DNA from: Leptolyngbya sp. SIOISBB
GTDB taxonomy: Bacteria; Cyanobacteriota; Cyanobacteriia; Phormidesmidales; Phormidesmidaceae
Direction: 5' to 3'
DNA: 64,000 nucleotides
NCBI GenBank assembly: GCA_010671905.1
Contig: JAAHII010000001.1
Location: forward strand, 7,092,026-7,156,025
The notes below the pieces were generated by a model. It saw only the letters and a list, made by a program, of their open reading frames with translations. It did no database searches and was not told where the DNA came from. Position 1 is the first letter of the stretch, and each line of letters starts with the position of its first letter. Shown here piece by piece: positions 17,309 to 26,752 of the stretch. The translations under genes and the position numbers were made by a program.

Positions 17309-17754
17309 ATTGTCTGAACGAGTGCAGTCAATGAGGAGAACGATTGTTATGGTACCAACTCCTATTTTGCAATAGAGGTCTGAGGTTATATCAATTCTGC
17401 AAAATAGCGCTACAGATCGAGGATCCCCCGCTGTCGCCGCCCCCTTAGAAAAGGGGCTACTCTCAGGGTTTCCCCCTTTTTCTAGCGCAGCCTTAGCGTA
17501 GCCATACCCGCAGGGTTATTGCCCGAAGGGCTTTAGGGGGATTGAGGGGGATCTTTCCATTTGGCAGATGTGTAGTCCAATTTTAGAGAATTGGTATTAG
17601 GGAAAGGTATCTTGCACCGCCGCCCGCTGATCAATGCCCCCATCCTCAGGCTCCGCATCTGCCTCCTCTCTCCCTCCTTGGGGCACCCCAGCGACCCTCC
17701 CTCGGCCTCCTCTCCCCCCTCTCCTAACGAACCCATCCACTACGGAGACTGACC
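17309..17754. other. Spacer between fadA and fadE with a hairpin element and pyrimidine-rich leader
   Basis: No gene seen. Bases 17422-17552 form an element bounded by GATCCCCC and GGGGGATC with inner CCCCTTAGAAAAGGGG-like hairpins, similar in style to widespread cyanobacterial intergenic repeats. From about 17640 to 17725 the plus strand is very pyrimidine-rich, echoing the tract before fadN. GGAG at 17744-17747 is the ribosome site of fadE. Confidence 0.6.
17422..17552. repeat. Inverted-repeat-bounded intergenic element
   Basis: Starts GATCCCCCGCTG and ends GATTGAGGGGGATC, so the termini are complementary over about 8 bp. Internal CCCCTTAGAAAAGGGG is a strong hairpin. Looks like a member of the CCCCCTAAA-type dispersed repeats common between cyanobacterial genes. 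No second full copy was seen in this window. Confidence 0.5.
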
Positions 17755-20094
17755 ATGCTTTCCCTGATCCTCCTGATTACCTTCATCCTTCTCTTTGCTG
17801 TTCTAGTGCTACCGCCGCTCCGCCGTCGCTTCATCACCCGTTGGATTGTGCAAGCGATCGTCGCCCGCAAGCGCTTGCCCACAATTTCGGACACAGAGCG
17901 AGCCGCGATCGAGGCGGGAAATGCCTGGGTCGAGCGAGAATTTTTCACTGGTAAACCCAATTTTCAGCGGCTGCTACAGGCCACTTACCCAGAACTGTCT
18001 GCCACCGAGCAAGCTTTTCTGGATGGACCTGTGGAACGCGCCTGTGAAATGGCGACCGACTGGGAAATTTATCAGCAAAAAGATCTGCCGCCAGACCTCT
18101 GGAAGTTTCTCAAGCACGAGAAGTTCTTAGGCATGATGATTCCGTCAGAATTTGGTGGCCTCGGTTTTTCCAATGTGGCTTACAGTGCCGTCATGGTGAA
18201 GCTGGCGTCACGATCTTTTACCCATGTAGCGACTGTCGGTGTGACGAATTCCTTAGGTCCCGCCAAGTTACTGTTGCGCTACGGAACGCCAGAGCAAAAG
18301 GCTCGCTATTTGCCTCGTCTGGCAATTGGTGAAGAGATTCCCTGCTTTGCCCTGACGGAACCCCAGGCCGGATCGGATGCCGCGAGTCTGACCGCCCATG
18401 GCGAAGTCTTCCGAGGAGAGGATGGCCACCTTTACCTGCGGCTCAATTGGCAAAAGCGCTACATTACCCTGGGCAGCATCGCCACGTTATTGGGGTTAGC
18501 CTTCCGGTTGCACGACCCTGAGAATCTCTTGGGTAAAGGCCAAGATGTCGGCATTACCTGCGCGTTGGTCCCGACGGATATGCCTGGAGTGGTGATTGAT
18601 CGTCGCCATGACCCCATGGGCGTGCCCTTTTACAACTCACCCACCGCAGGGCATGATGTGGTGCTGCCGCTTGACCATATTATTGGTGGCGTCGAGCAAG
18701 CGGGCCAAGGTTGGAAGATGCTCATGCAAGCCCTCGCCTCGGGTCGGGGCGTGAGCTTCCCGGCTAGTTGTACTGGCGTCGGTAAGTTAGTCGCCCGAGT
18801 GACGGGTGATTACAGCGTCATTCGGCAGCAATTTGGGCTTTCCATCGGTCGCTTTGGCGGCATTGAGGAACCCCTTGCCCGCATCGCTGGCCTCACCTAC
18901 CTAATAGATGCGGTGCGGCTATACACTGTCGGGGCAGTCGATGATGGCAAACAGCCTGCGGTGGCGTCAGCGATTACCAAATACACCACTACTGAACTCG
19001 CCCGCCAAGTTGTGCTCGACGGGATGGATATTCTCGGGGGTGCCGGTATCTGTCGCGGCCCCCGTAATTTACTCGCCAATATCTATACGGCCATGCCGAT
19101 TGCGATCACCGTGGAAGGGGCTAATATTCTGACTCGCAGTCTGATGATTTTCGGCCAAGGGGCCATTCGTTGCCATCCTTATGTCTATGGTGAAATTCAA
19201 GCTCTGCAAGCTGGCGACATTGCGGCGTTTGATCGCCTGCTCTGGCCGCATTTAGGCAACCTGGTTAGGAATAGCCTGCGTAGCATCGTTTTAACCGTGA
19301 CGCGAGGTGCCTTGATCACCGCCCCCGCCCCCGGAGCAACGGCTCGCTACTATCGCAAACTGACCTGGGCTGCGAGCCTGTTTGCCTTTCTCACTGATGT
19401 CACGCTGTTGTCCTACGGTGGCAATCTGAAGCGACAGGAAAAATTGACGGGCCGCTTCGCCGATGCCTTGTCTTGGCAATTTCTGGTGATCGCGGTTCTC
19501 CGTCGCTATGAAGCCGAGGGCCGCCAGCCGGAAGATTTACCGTTGGTTCATTGGAGTGTGCAATATGCCCTCGCCCAGCTCACCCCTGCCTTTGAGGGCA
19601 TCATTAAGAACCTGCAAGTGCCTGTTTTGGGACCCCTGATGCGGTGGTTGGGCCTGCCCCTGTTACGTCTGAATCCGATTAGTCAGTTGCCCAGTGATGA
19701 ACTGGGGCATCAAGTTGCCACACAATTGCAGACGCCCGGCTCCGATCGCGATCGCCTCACTGTTGGCATTTACCTTCCCACTGATCCCCAGCAGAGCCTC
19801 GGACGGTTAGAAGCCGCGTTCGCCCATATGCACCAAGCCCAAGCCGTGTTAGCCAAGATTAAGCAGGCTAGCCGGATCGGCACGTTGCCCCAAGCGAGAC
19901 CAGACACGCTCTTAGACCTAGCTTACGAACAGGGCATCATCACTGAAGCAGAAACCACCCTTGTGGGCGAAGCCACAGTTGCCCAAAATGATGCCATTCA
20001 AGTGGATGCCTTCACCTTTGAGGAGTATCGGCGCAGTAGTGGAGTCCCGTCGCCAGCGATCGCCCACCGCCACTCTTTAACCGAGTTGAAATAG
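17755..20094 (+). CDS. fadE: Acyl-CoA dehydrogenase, FadE type
   Basis: 779 residues. Catalyses the first oxidation of acyl-CoA using FAD. An N-terminal hydrophobic segment (about 3-25) suggests membrane attachment, as in enterobacterial FadE. Key blocks include PSEFGGLGFSNVAYS, ALTEPQAGSDAASL, the central RGVSFPASCTG and GMDILGGAGICRGPRNLL, and ITVEGANILTRSLMIFGQG (near 450), which is almost the enterobacterial FadE sequence. The C-terminal DUF1974-type extension is present. Thus it is of the long E. coli FadE type, while FadN is of Bacillus type. It is separated from fadA by 446 bp and may have its own promoter. Electron-transfer flavoprotein genes are not in the window. Confidence 0.95.
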   Translation: MLSLILLITFILLFAVLVLPPLRRRFITRWIVQAIVARKRLPTISDTERAAIEAGNAWVEREFFTGKPNFQRLLQATYPELSATEQAFLDGPVERACEMATDWEIYQQKDLPPDLWKFLKHEKFLGMMIPSEFGGLGFSNVAYSAVMVKLASRSFTHVATVGVTNSLGPAKLLLRYGTPEQKARYLPRLAIGEEIPCFALTEPQAGSDAASLTAHGEVFRGEDGHLYLRLNWQKRYITLGSIATLLGLAFRLHDPENLLGKGQDVGITCALVPTDMPGVVIDRRHDPMGVPFYNSPTAGHDVVLPLDHIIGGVEQAGQGWKMLMQALASGRGVSFPASCTGVGKLVARVTGDYSVIRQQFGLSIGRFGGIEEPLARIAGLTYLIDAVRLYTVGAVDDGKQPAVASAITKYTTTELARQVVLDGMDILGGAGICRGPRNLLANIYTAMPIAITVEGANILTRSLMIFGQGAIRCHPYVYGEIQALQAGDIAAFDRLLWPHLGNLVRNSLRSIVLTVTRGALITAPAPGATARYYRKLTWAASLFAFLTDVTLLSYGGNLKRQEKLTGRFADALSWQFLVIAVLRRYEAEGRQPEDLPLVHWSVQYALAQLTPAFEGIIKNLQVPVLGPLMRWLGLPLLRLNPISQLPSDELGHQVATQLQTPGSDRDRLTVGIYLPTDPQQSLGRLEAAFAHMHQAQAVLAKIKQASRIGTLPQARPDTLLDLAYEQGIITEAETTLVGEATVAQNDAIQVDAFTFEEYRRSSGVPSPAIAHRHSLTELK

Positions 20095-20260
20095 AGCCAC
20101 TCGTCCGTTATTGCACTTGCAGCAATAGATCAGACCAGGAGGCCTTGGCAGCTGGGCTTCTCCCTCCCTCGCTCCCTGGTGATCCCAATCGGTTAATGAC
20201 TCATGACGCTCATGATAGCTGCAATTGCGCCGTATTCCGTTGCCCCTTTAGGAGGTTGTT

Positions 20261-20671
20261 ATGACAGTCGTTAGAGTTGCATCAAATTCCTCTCGCTATG
20301 GACAAGAGGTCACCATTCGGCAGTTTCGACTGAAGGCTGATGAACCGCCGACCGTTGGTGGTGATGACAGCGGTCCTTCCCCCTTTGAATGGATTCTGGC
20401 TGGGCTGGGAGCCTGCACATCGATGACCCTCCAGATGTATGCTGAACGCAAAGGTTGGCCTCTAGAGCAAGTGATCGTAGAGCTGGATTACGTTCGTCAA
20501 AATGATCAGCCAGTGATTCATGTTGACTTGGCTATGATGGGCGATCTGGATGAAAAGCAGCGTCAACGCTTATTAGAGATGAGCGATCGCTGCCCAGTCC
20601 ATAAGCTGCTGACAGTGCCTGTACAGATTCAGACTCAACTGAGCAATCAACTGGCCAAGGCATCGTTCTAG
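20261..20671 (+). CDS. OsmC family peroxiredoxin-like protein
   Basis: 136 residues with the OsmC fold signature. The two redox cysteines are C52 in LGACTSMTLQMYAERKG and C111 in DRCPVHKLL, so reduction of organic (lipid) hydroperoxides is expected. A perfect AGGAGG lies 5 nt before the ATG. It follows fadE on the same strand after 166 bp. A hydroperoxide-reducing enzyme would suit a pathway whose first step can generate peroxide or that handles oxidised lipids, but this link is inference. Confidence 0.92.
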   Translation: MTVVRVASNSSRYGQEVTIRQFRLKADEPPTVGGDDSGPSPFEWILAGLGACTSMTLQMYAERKGWPLEQVIVELDYVRQNDQPVIHVDLAMMGDLDEKQRQRLLEMSDRCPVHKLLTVPVQIQTQLSNQLAKASF

Positions 20672-21319
20672 TCGCTCTCAAATACTTCTCGCCCACATTT
20701 CGCAGGTTGAAAGACAGAAAAAGGTATTTTATCGGATACCCTGAAACGCTTGCCGTGTAAGCATTTTCCCATTTTGGGGATGTTCAATTCTTAACCGCTG
20801 AAAAGCAGACTCACATTGAAGCAGAGCTGCCGGCATCAACACCAGTAACGCTGACCTTTCAGTCCGACCTGTCGACCGCGATCGCGCTTAGAAAACCCAA
20901 GCAGCGTTCATCAAGACAACCAAATTGATGCAGAATGCAGCGAACCCAAGATGACTCCATTCCAGCCCCTATTGCTGAAAGCCTTATGGAACCAGCCTTT
21001 GAAAATCGTGCGGTTTGGTGAGAGGACCTGCGAAATGTCGGTTCTCGTGACGATGGCAGCGTTTAGGGATCAAAACTCTGTTGCTTAAACGTCTTCGCAA
21101 TCTGCCGCGATCACGGCTAATTGCAGATGGCGATAGGAGGGGCTATCCTAACGCCGATCATGATTGCCTTTCTTGAGTTTTTCCTCTCCACGTCAGCCAC
21201 CGTCAATTTTCTAGGTTTATTTGGAGAATCCTTTGACAGCAATACTTTCCGGATTTTTCTGCACCACTAAGCCACTCAACCCTCTATCCTTAAAATAAAG
21301 AGAAAAATAGACAAACCCC
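20672..21319. other. Gene-free region, about 650 bp
   Basis: No coding frame, RNA gene or clear terminator could be supported on either strand. Composition and HIP1 content are like the surroundings. Stretches with coding-like look but many stops suggest old decayed sequence. Confidence 0.4.
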
Positions 21320-22259
21320 ATGACGAATCTGGCCTCGTCCAACACGACTCTCCAAATTGCTGTGATTGGGGATGTGCATGATCAGTGGGATGAGCAGGGA
21401 TATCGCTGCTCTGCAGAGTTTAAACGTTGATCTCGTGCTGTTTGTGGGAGATTTTGGCAATGAAGCAGTGGATGTGGTCCGTTCGATCGCTGCTGTGAAC
21501 CTGCCCAAAGCGGCGATTTTTGGCAACCATGATGCGTGGTATACGGCCACCCCCTGGGGCCGCAAAAAATGCCCCTACGATCGCCAGACCGAGGACTGGG
21601 TGCAACTGCAGATGGACTTGCTGGGGCCAGCAGATGTGAGCTACAGCAAACGCGATTTTCCCGAATTGGGGCTCACAGTTGTTGGCGGTCGCCCCTTTAG
21701 TTGGGGCGGTTCAGAATGGAAGTATGAGGCGTTTTATCGCGATCGCTACGGCGTTCACAGTTTTGATGAATCTCTAGAACGGATGAAGCAGGCCATTGAC
21801 ACGGCCGTCTTTGACACCCTCATTTTTGTGGGTCACTGTGGCCCGACCGGTTTGGGCAAAGCGCCCGAATCACCCTGTGGTCGCGACTGGCCACCCCTAG
21901 GTGGAGACTTTGGTGATCCCGACTTTGCTGCCGCGATCGCCTACGCTCAAGAAACCGGTAAATCAGTTCCGCTGGTTACGTTTGGACACATGCACCATGG
22001 CCTGCGTCACCGCAAAGATATTCAACGCCAGCGGGTCAGCCTGGATGCTGCCGAAACCTTATATCTCAATGCTGCCTGCGTACCGCGCATTGTTAACACC
22101 GGTAGCACCTGTCAGCGCAACTTCTCTGTCGTGACGTTAGCCAACCGGCAAGTTCAACAAGCGGCCCTAGTCTGGGTCGACCAAACCCAAACCATCACGA
22201 CTTCGGAAAATTTATTGGCAGAACTATCGATAACCAAACCTCTGCAGCCGCTGAGCTGA
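21320..22259 (+). pseudogene. Metallophosphoesterase (cyanobacterial TIGR04168-like) with one frameshift
   Basis: Calcineurin-like phosphoesterase. The true start is probably ATG 21320, giving LQIAVIGDVHDQWDEQ, which carries the first metal motif DxH. That frame stops at 21430. The rest of the protein (VDLVLFVGDFGNE, IFGNHDAWY, FVGHCGPTG, FGHMHHGLRH) is in another frame. Removing one G from GGG at 21397-21399 joins them as WDEQDIAALQSLNVDLV. All other metal ligands are intact, so this may be a sequence error rather than a dead gene. Without the fix, the downstream frame could start internally but would lack the first metal motif. Confidence 0.8.
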
Positions 22260-22428
22260 AAAGTGTCAGCGATGGTTCATGGCCAGTGGCTGAATATCAC
22301 GCGGCGTCAACTAGTCCATCCTTGGTGATGGGCCAGGGGGCAGTGGGGCCAAGGGGGAAGGCAATTGGTCAGAGGTAAGACTTCTAACATGCAGTGTTAG
22401 CCCCAGGTTGGGCCCGCCCCAGATGACG

Positions 22429-23916
22429 CTATGACTTTAAGAGCGGCGTTAGATCGAGATAAGATTCGACTTCATCCGCTAAGCCATCTAACATCATTTC
22501 TCGCTGCTCTCGGAAGTTAGCTACCCCCGTCGGCAGAGAACCTAACCCGCGTTGCTGTCGCAAGCAATTTAACCAGGCGCGCCGCCAAGGACCATTGTCA
22601 AACAAACCGTGTAGATAGGTGCCCCACAACGCTTGTCGGGTATCAACAATGCCGAGAGACTTGTCTTCAAAGAGGAAATCGAATTTGAGGTTGCTCGTGG
22701 CTTCTTCGGTCGCGACCAATTGCGTCCGGCCCTGGTGCAGTTCATAACCAGAAATCGGCAAACCTACTTGGGGATACTGGGAACTGGTCTCCCGTTGGCG
22801 AGCAATTTTGCGGGTTGTAATCACGGTGCGGATCGGTACCAATTGCAAGCCTTTGTAGCGACCATCCGGGCCTTCGATGCCTTCGGGGTCAGCCAGGTAC
22901 TCACCCATCATCTGAAAACCGCCACAAATGCCCAAGACGGTGCCACCAGCATGCATATAGTTTTGAATCGCTTCGGCCAAGCCCGATCGCTGCAACGCCA
23001 ACATATCGGCGATCGTGGTCTTTGTACCCGGCAAAATCACTGCGTCAGGATAGCCCAAGTCGGCACCGGGGCTGACATAGCGTACCCGCACGGATTCTTC
23101 TGATTCCAGGGGATCAAAGTCCGTGAAGTTGGAAATATGCGGCAGCTTGATCACCGCAATGGTGATGGTGGCGTTTGATTTATCCGATGATCGATCCAAC
23201 AGAGACAAGGAATCTTCGGCGGGAAACGCTTGATCGAGCATCGGCAAGACCCCAATCACGGGGATGCCCGTCCGCTCTTCTAGCCAGTCGATGCCGGGCT
23301 GCAAGATCTCCTTTTGTCCACGAAATTTGTTGATGATGATGCCTTTGACCAACTGGCGCTCATCCGGGTCGAGCAGTTCCAACGTCCCTACAATGTGGGC
23401 AAACACCCCGCCCCGCTCGATATCTGCCACCAGCACAGTGGGCGCATTGAGATGCTTGGCCACCCGCATATTGGTCAGATCTCGATGCTTGAGATTGATC
23501 TCCGCCGGACTACCCGCCCCCTCGCACACTAAAAAGTCAAATTCTTGTTCCAACCGGCTGAGGCTTTCTTGAATGGCTTGCCAGCCCGTGTCGAAGAGTT
23601 TTTCATAGTAGTCTTTGGCGGCGATCCGACCGACAGCGCGGCCCCGCAGTACGACTTGCGAGGTCATGTCACCCTGGGGCTTCAGCAAGATCGGGTTCAT
23701 TTCTGCTTGCGGAGCGACTTTAGCGGCCCAAGCCTGCACCGCTTGAGCGTACCCAATTTCGGCCCCGGCATTCGTGACGTAGGCGTTGAGCGCCATATTT
23801 TGGCCCTTAAAGGGAGCTACCCGCCAACCCCGACGACTCAAAATGCGGCAGAGAGCGGTTGAAACTAGGGACTTGCCAGCATGGGATGTGGTGCCCACTA
23901 CCATAATCGCCTTCAT
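22429..23916 (-). CDS. cobQ: Cobyric acid synthase
   Basis: 495 residues from ATG 23916, preceded by GGAGG. Performs ATP- and glutamine-dependent amidation of adenosylcobyrinic acid diamide at four side chains in cobalamin (pseudocobalamin) synthesis. The N-terminal P-loop-like GTTSHAGKS (8-16) and FKGQNMALN mark the dethiobiotin-synthetase-like domain. The glutaminase domain has LGICGGFQMMG (catalytic Cys) and GTYLHGLFDN (catalytic His). Length is normal and the gene is intact. It is convergent with the metallophosphoesterase. No cobalamin riboswitch was recognised upstream. Confidence 0.97.
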   Translation of the reverse strand: MKAIMVVGTTSHAGKSLVSTALCRILSRRGWRVAPFKGQNMALNAYVTNAGAEIGYAQAVQAWAAKVAPQAEMNPILLKPQGDMTSQVVLRGRAVGRIAAKDYYEKLFDTGWQAIQESLSRLEQEFDFLVCEGAGSPAEINLKHRDLTNMRVAKHLNAPTVLVADIERGGVFAHIVGTLELLDPDERQLVKGIIINKFRGQKEILQPGIDWLEERTGIPVIGVLPMLDQAFPAEDSLSLLDRSSDKSNATITIAVIKLPHISNFTDFDPLESEESVRVRYVSPGADLGYPDAVILPGTKTTIADMLALQRSGLAEAIQNYMHAGGTVLGICGGFQMMGEYLADPEGIEGPDGRYKGLQLVPIRTVITTRKIARQRETSSQYPQVGLPISGYELHQGRTQLVATEEATSNLKFDFLFEDKSLGIVDTRQALWGTYLHGLFDNGPWRRAWLNCLRQQRGLGSLPTGVANFREQREMMLDGLADEVESYLDLTPLLKS

Positions 23917-24361
23917 GGGTGCCTCCAAAAAGTGCTCGTTGAGGTATGCATGAAATCCTATCTCTGACCAGTTAAGAAGGCGCGAATGGCCAATATCAGC
24001 GACTCAAACGCGTTCAGCTTGGTTAAGAATACCCAAGCTTTGCGTGAATTATATAAGCGATCGCTGAAAACATCCGTAGAAGTGCCGCCCGCTTTTTCCC
24101 CGAGAGTTGTCATATCGATGACTGCTATCGTCCCGCGCTGAGGCCAGATGCCCACCCGAACCGCAACGATTGATTAGCCAATCTGAGATGCTCCTGACCA
24201 CAACCTCCAGATCACGGGGACTGGCCAGACAAACTGTTGTCAACCTTAGGCGAGATCGAAGGGAATGCAGGCAAAAGTTCTGTGGTTTTTATGAGCTGAT
24301 AGCTCTTGGCGATCGCGGTTGGCAATCGTTAAAGTGCAGGTGAGTTGAATGGCATTTCGTC
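23917..24361. other. Divergent spacer between cobQ and a metallophosphoesterase gene
   Basis: About 445 bp, expected to hold the promoters of both divergent genes. Two overlapping short frames on the minus strand (about 23958-24243) have no recognisable similarity. Nothing else is supported. Confidence 0.35.
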
Positions 24362-25759
24362 ATGGGATTTTTGCTCGACCCAGCGATTTCGAAAAAGGTG
24401 CAAAAAATGCGATCGCGGGTGCGCTGGGGGGCCAAGGCGATCGCGGCACAGGGAATTGATCAAACTCGCTTAGAGATTGCCGATGGGCTGACATCAACGT
24501 CAGCCTTTTCTTTTTTAGTCATGGGTGACAGCGGCTTTGGCCCGCAACCCTTTGGGCATCCCCAACGCGAACTGGCAGAATATCTCGCCACGCAAATGGC
24601 CGACTGTCGCTTTTTGCTGCACACCGGCGATGTGGTGTATCAAATGGGCTCGCCCGACCAGTATCCGGCCAACTTCATCGAACCCTATCGGGAATGGCTA
24701 GTGGATGGCGATCGCGACAAGCCGCTGGATTATCGTCGCCTCATTTTTCGTAAACCCTTCTTGACGGTGCCGGGCAACCACGACTACTACAATTTGCCTT
24801 TTCCCTACGGTCATTTGATTGCGTTACTGCAGCCCCTGCGACGCTATTTGAAAATTCCCGTAACGCGGAACATCAGTTTGTGCGGTTCCGCCACCGGCGA
24901 CACCTATGCCCGCGCCTTTATGGACTATCTCAAGGATCTTTCCCCCGGTCGTCTAACCCAGCATCTCGATCAGCACTACACCACCGAAGCAGAAACCGGT
25001 CGTGCCCTCACGTATGAGCCCGGCAAATTCACCCGGCTGCCAAATCGGTATTACCAGTTCCGCTATGGTGGCATCGACTTTTTGGGTCTAGATTCCAGTA
25101 CTTTTAACCGTCCGGTAGAGATCGATGGGGCAAAGGTTCTGGCCGCTGACCAGCCCTGGCGTGACTTACCCCCAAATCTAGATTGGGAGCAGTTATTTTG
25201 GCTACGCGATCGCTTGATCGCCTCTCACCAAAATCCTGAAGTGCGGGGCCGCATTCTCTACCTGCACCATCCGCCCTACATCACGGAGGCCAGCAAATTC
25301 CACGAAACGGCGTGTCTATCCGTGCGGCGGCACTTGCGCTGGGTGCTAGATGCCGTGGCAACTCGGCTCCCTGACCCTGACGCCTCGCCCCTGCTGGATC
25401 TAGTGCTCAGTGGCCACGCCCATTGTTTTGAATATCTGCGAACAGTCGAGACAGGCCATGGCGATCGCCATCTGAATTGGCTCGTCTGCGGCGGCAGTGG
25501 CGCCAGGCTGCGAGCCCAACATGCCGAAACCAGTATCTGTGAAACGAATGGTGTCGATCAGCAAGTGATTGCGAAATCGCAACTGTTCATCGGTCGCCAC
25601 AGCCACGGCGCTGACACCCATTGGCCTTACACCTTTGTCCGCATTGACGTTCAGCCTGGGAAAGTCGGCGATCGCCCCCAATGGATAGTCCGTCCTTTCA
25701 TCGCCGAATGGCACCACGAAACCTGGACGCGATCGGAGTTCACCCCCATTGTTCTGTGA
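24362..25759 (+). CDS. Calcineurin-like metallophosphoesterase
   Basis: 465 residues, cytoplasmic (no signal peptide). All metal-binding blocks are visible in order: VMGDSGFG (about 53-60), HTGDVVYQMG, VPGNHDYYN, LHHPPY and SGHAHCFEYL. Such enzymes hydrolyse phosphomono- or diesters using two metals, but this protein's substrate is unknown. Cyanobacterial homologues are conserved hypothetical phosphoesterases. The ATG at 24362 fits the beginning of similarity. It is transcribed toward the pseudouridine synthase gene. Confidence 0.88.
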   Translation: MGFLLDPAISKKVQKMRSRVRWGAKAIAAQGIDQTRLEIADGLTSTSAFSFLVMGDSGFGPQPFGHPQRELAEYLATQMADCRFLLHTGDVVYQMGSPDQYPANFIEPYREWLVDGDRDKPLDYRRLIFRKPFLTVPGNHDYYNLPFPYGHLIALLQPLRRYLKIPVTRNISLCGSATGDTYARAFMDYLKDLSPGRLTQHLDQHYTTEAETGRALTYEPGKFTRLPNRYYQFRYGGIDFLGLDSSTFNRPVEIDGAKVLAADQPWRDLPPNLDWEQLFWLRDRLIASHQNPEVRGRILYLHHPPYITEASKFHETACLSVRRHLRWVLDAVATRLPDPDASPLLDLVLSGHAHCFEYLRTVETGHGDRHLNWLVCGGSGARLRAQHAETSICETNGVDQQVIAKSQLFIGRHSHGADTHWPYTFVRIDVQPGKVGDRPQWIVRPFIAEWHHETWTRSEFTPIVL

Positions 25760-25904
25760 ATCATGTCGCCTTCGTGGGTAACTCCGTCGGACTATGCGAG
25801 ACCCAATACGACGGCTCAAGTCGAATGGCGTTTCATTCGGAAGTCAGCCCAACCGATAAAATACCGATATATTGCCCACCGATGGAGCCAGGTCTCAGGT
25901 ACTC

Positions 25905-26669
25905 ATGGAGGAGCGGCTACAGAAAATTCTATCGACGTGGGGTGTGGCCTCTCGCCGCCATGCGGAAAGCCTGATTCAAGCAGGACGAGTCACCGTGAAT
26001 GGCGAGGTGGCAGAACTGGGACAGAAAGCCGATCCTGAACGAGACAGGATTCAACTGGATGGTCGGGAGCTGACCCAGCGCGATCGCCCCACAGCTTATT
26101 ACGGCCTTCTCCATAAGCCCTTGAGAACGCTGTCTACCTGTCAGGATCCTCAGGGGCGAAAAACTGTACTCGATTTGTTGCCCCGTAAGCTACAGCAAGC
26201 CAGCGGCATTCATCCGGTTGGGCGCTTAGACTACAACTCCACTGGGGCCATCATTCTCACTAACGATGGCGATCTAACCTACCAACTGACTCACCCGCGT
26301 CACCACATTGCCAAAATCTATCGTGTAATTGTTAGAGGTCAGCCGAGTCCTGATATCATCAAGCGGTGGCAGCAAGGGGTCCGCCTCGCGGGTCGCCTAA
26401 CAGCACCGGCCCAAGTCCAAATCTTGTCGAGCAAATTGCCCGGACAGACTGAGTTAGAGGTTGTCTTATGGGAAGGGCGCAATCGGCAGATTCGCCAGAC
26501 GGCTGATTTGTTGGGGCACCCGGTCAAGCAATTACATCGCCTAGCCGTTGGCCCAGTGCAGCTGGGTAACCTCAAAGTTGGACAACTCCGTCCCCTATCT
26601 TCTAAGGAGTTAAAGCAGCTCCGACAAGCCGCGATGAAGTCTGCTGATGTAAGAAATGTCACAGAATAG
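25905..26669 (+). CDS. rRNA pseudouridine synthase, RsuA/RluB family
   Basis: 254 residues from ATG 25905. An N-terminal S4 RNA-binding domain (EERLQKILSTWGVASRRHAE) is followed by the pseudouridine synthase domain with catalytic Asp in GRLDYNSTGAIILTNDGDL (near 105-123) and the family motif WEGRNRQIRQTADLLGHPV. It isomerises a uridine in rRNA; whether in 16S or 23S cannot be told, though the family's cyanobacterial members are mostly RluB-like. An in-frame ATG at 25872 would add 11 residues outside the conserved region. Confidence 0.93.
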   Translation: MEERLQKILSTWGVASRRHAESLIQAGRVTVNGEVAELGQKADPERDRIQLDGRELTQRDRPTAYYGLLHKPLRTLSTCQDPQGRKTVLDLLPRKLQQASGIHPVGRLDYNSTGAIILTNDGDLTYQLTHPRHHIAKIYRVIVRGQPSPDIIKRWQQGVRLAGRLTAPAQVQILSSKLPGQTELEVVLWEGRNRQIRQTADLLGHPVKQLHRLAVGPVQLGNLKVGQLRPLSSKELKQLRQAAMKSADVRNVTE

Positions 26670-26752
26670 TAAAGTAAACGGAGACTTAATTACAGTACGC
26701 CATCGATTTATTCCATAAAGAGTCACTATCGTTTGCATCTCCGAAAGGTTTG

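Noticed and set aside
23917-24361. Cobalamin riboswitch before cobQ
   Set aside because: No B12-box-like conserved core could be recognised by eye in this region.
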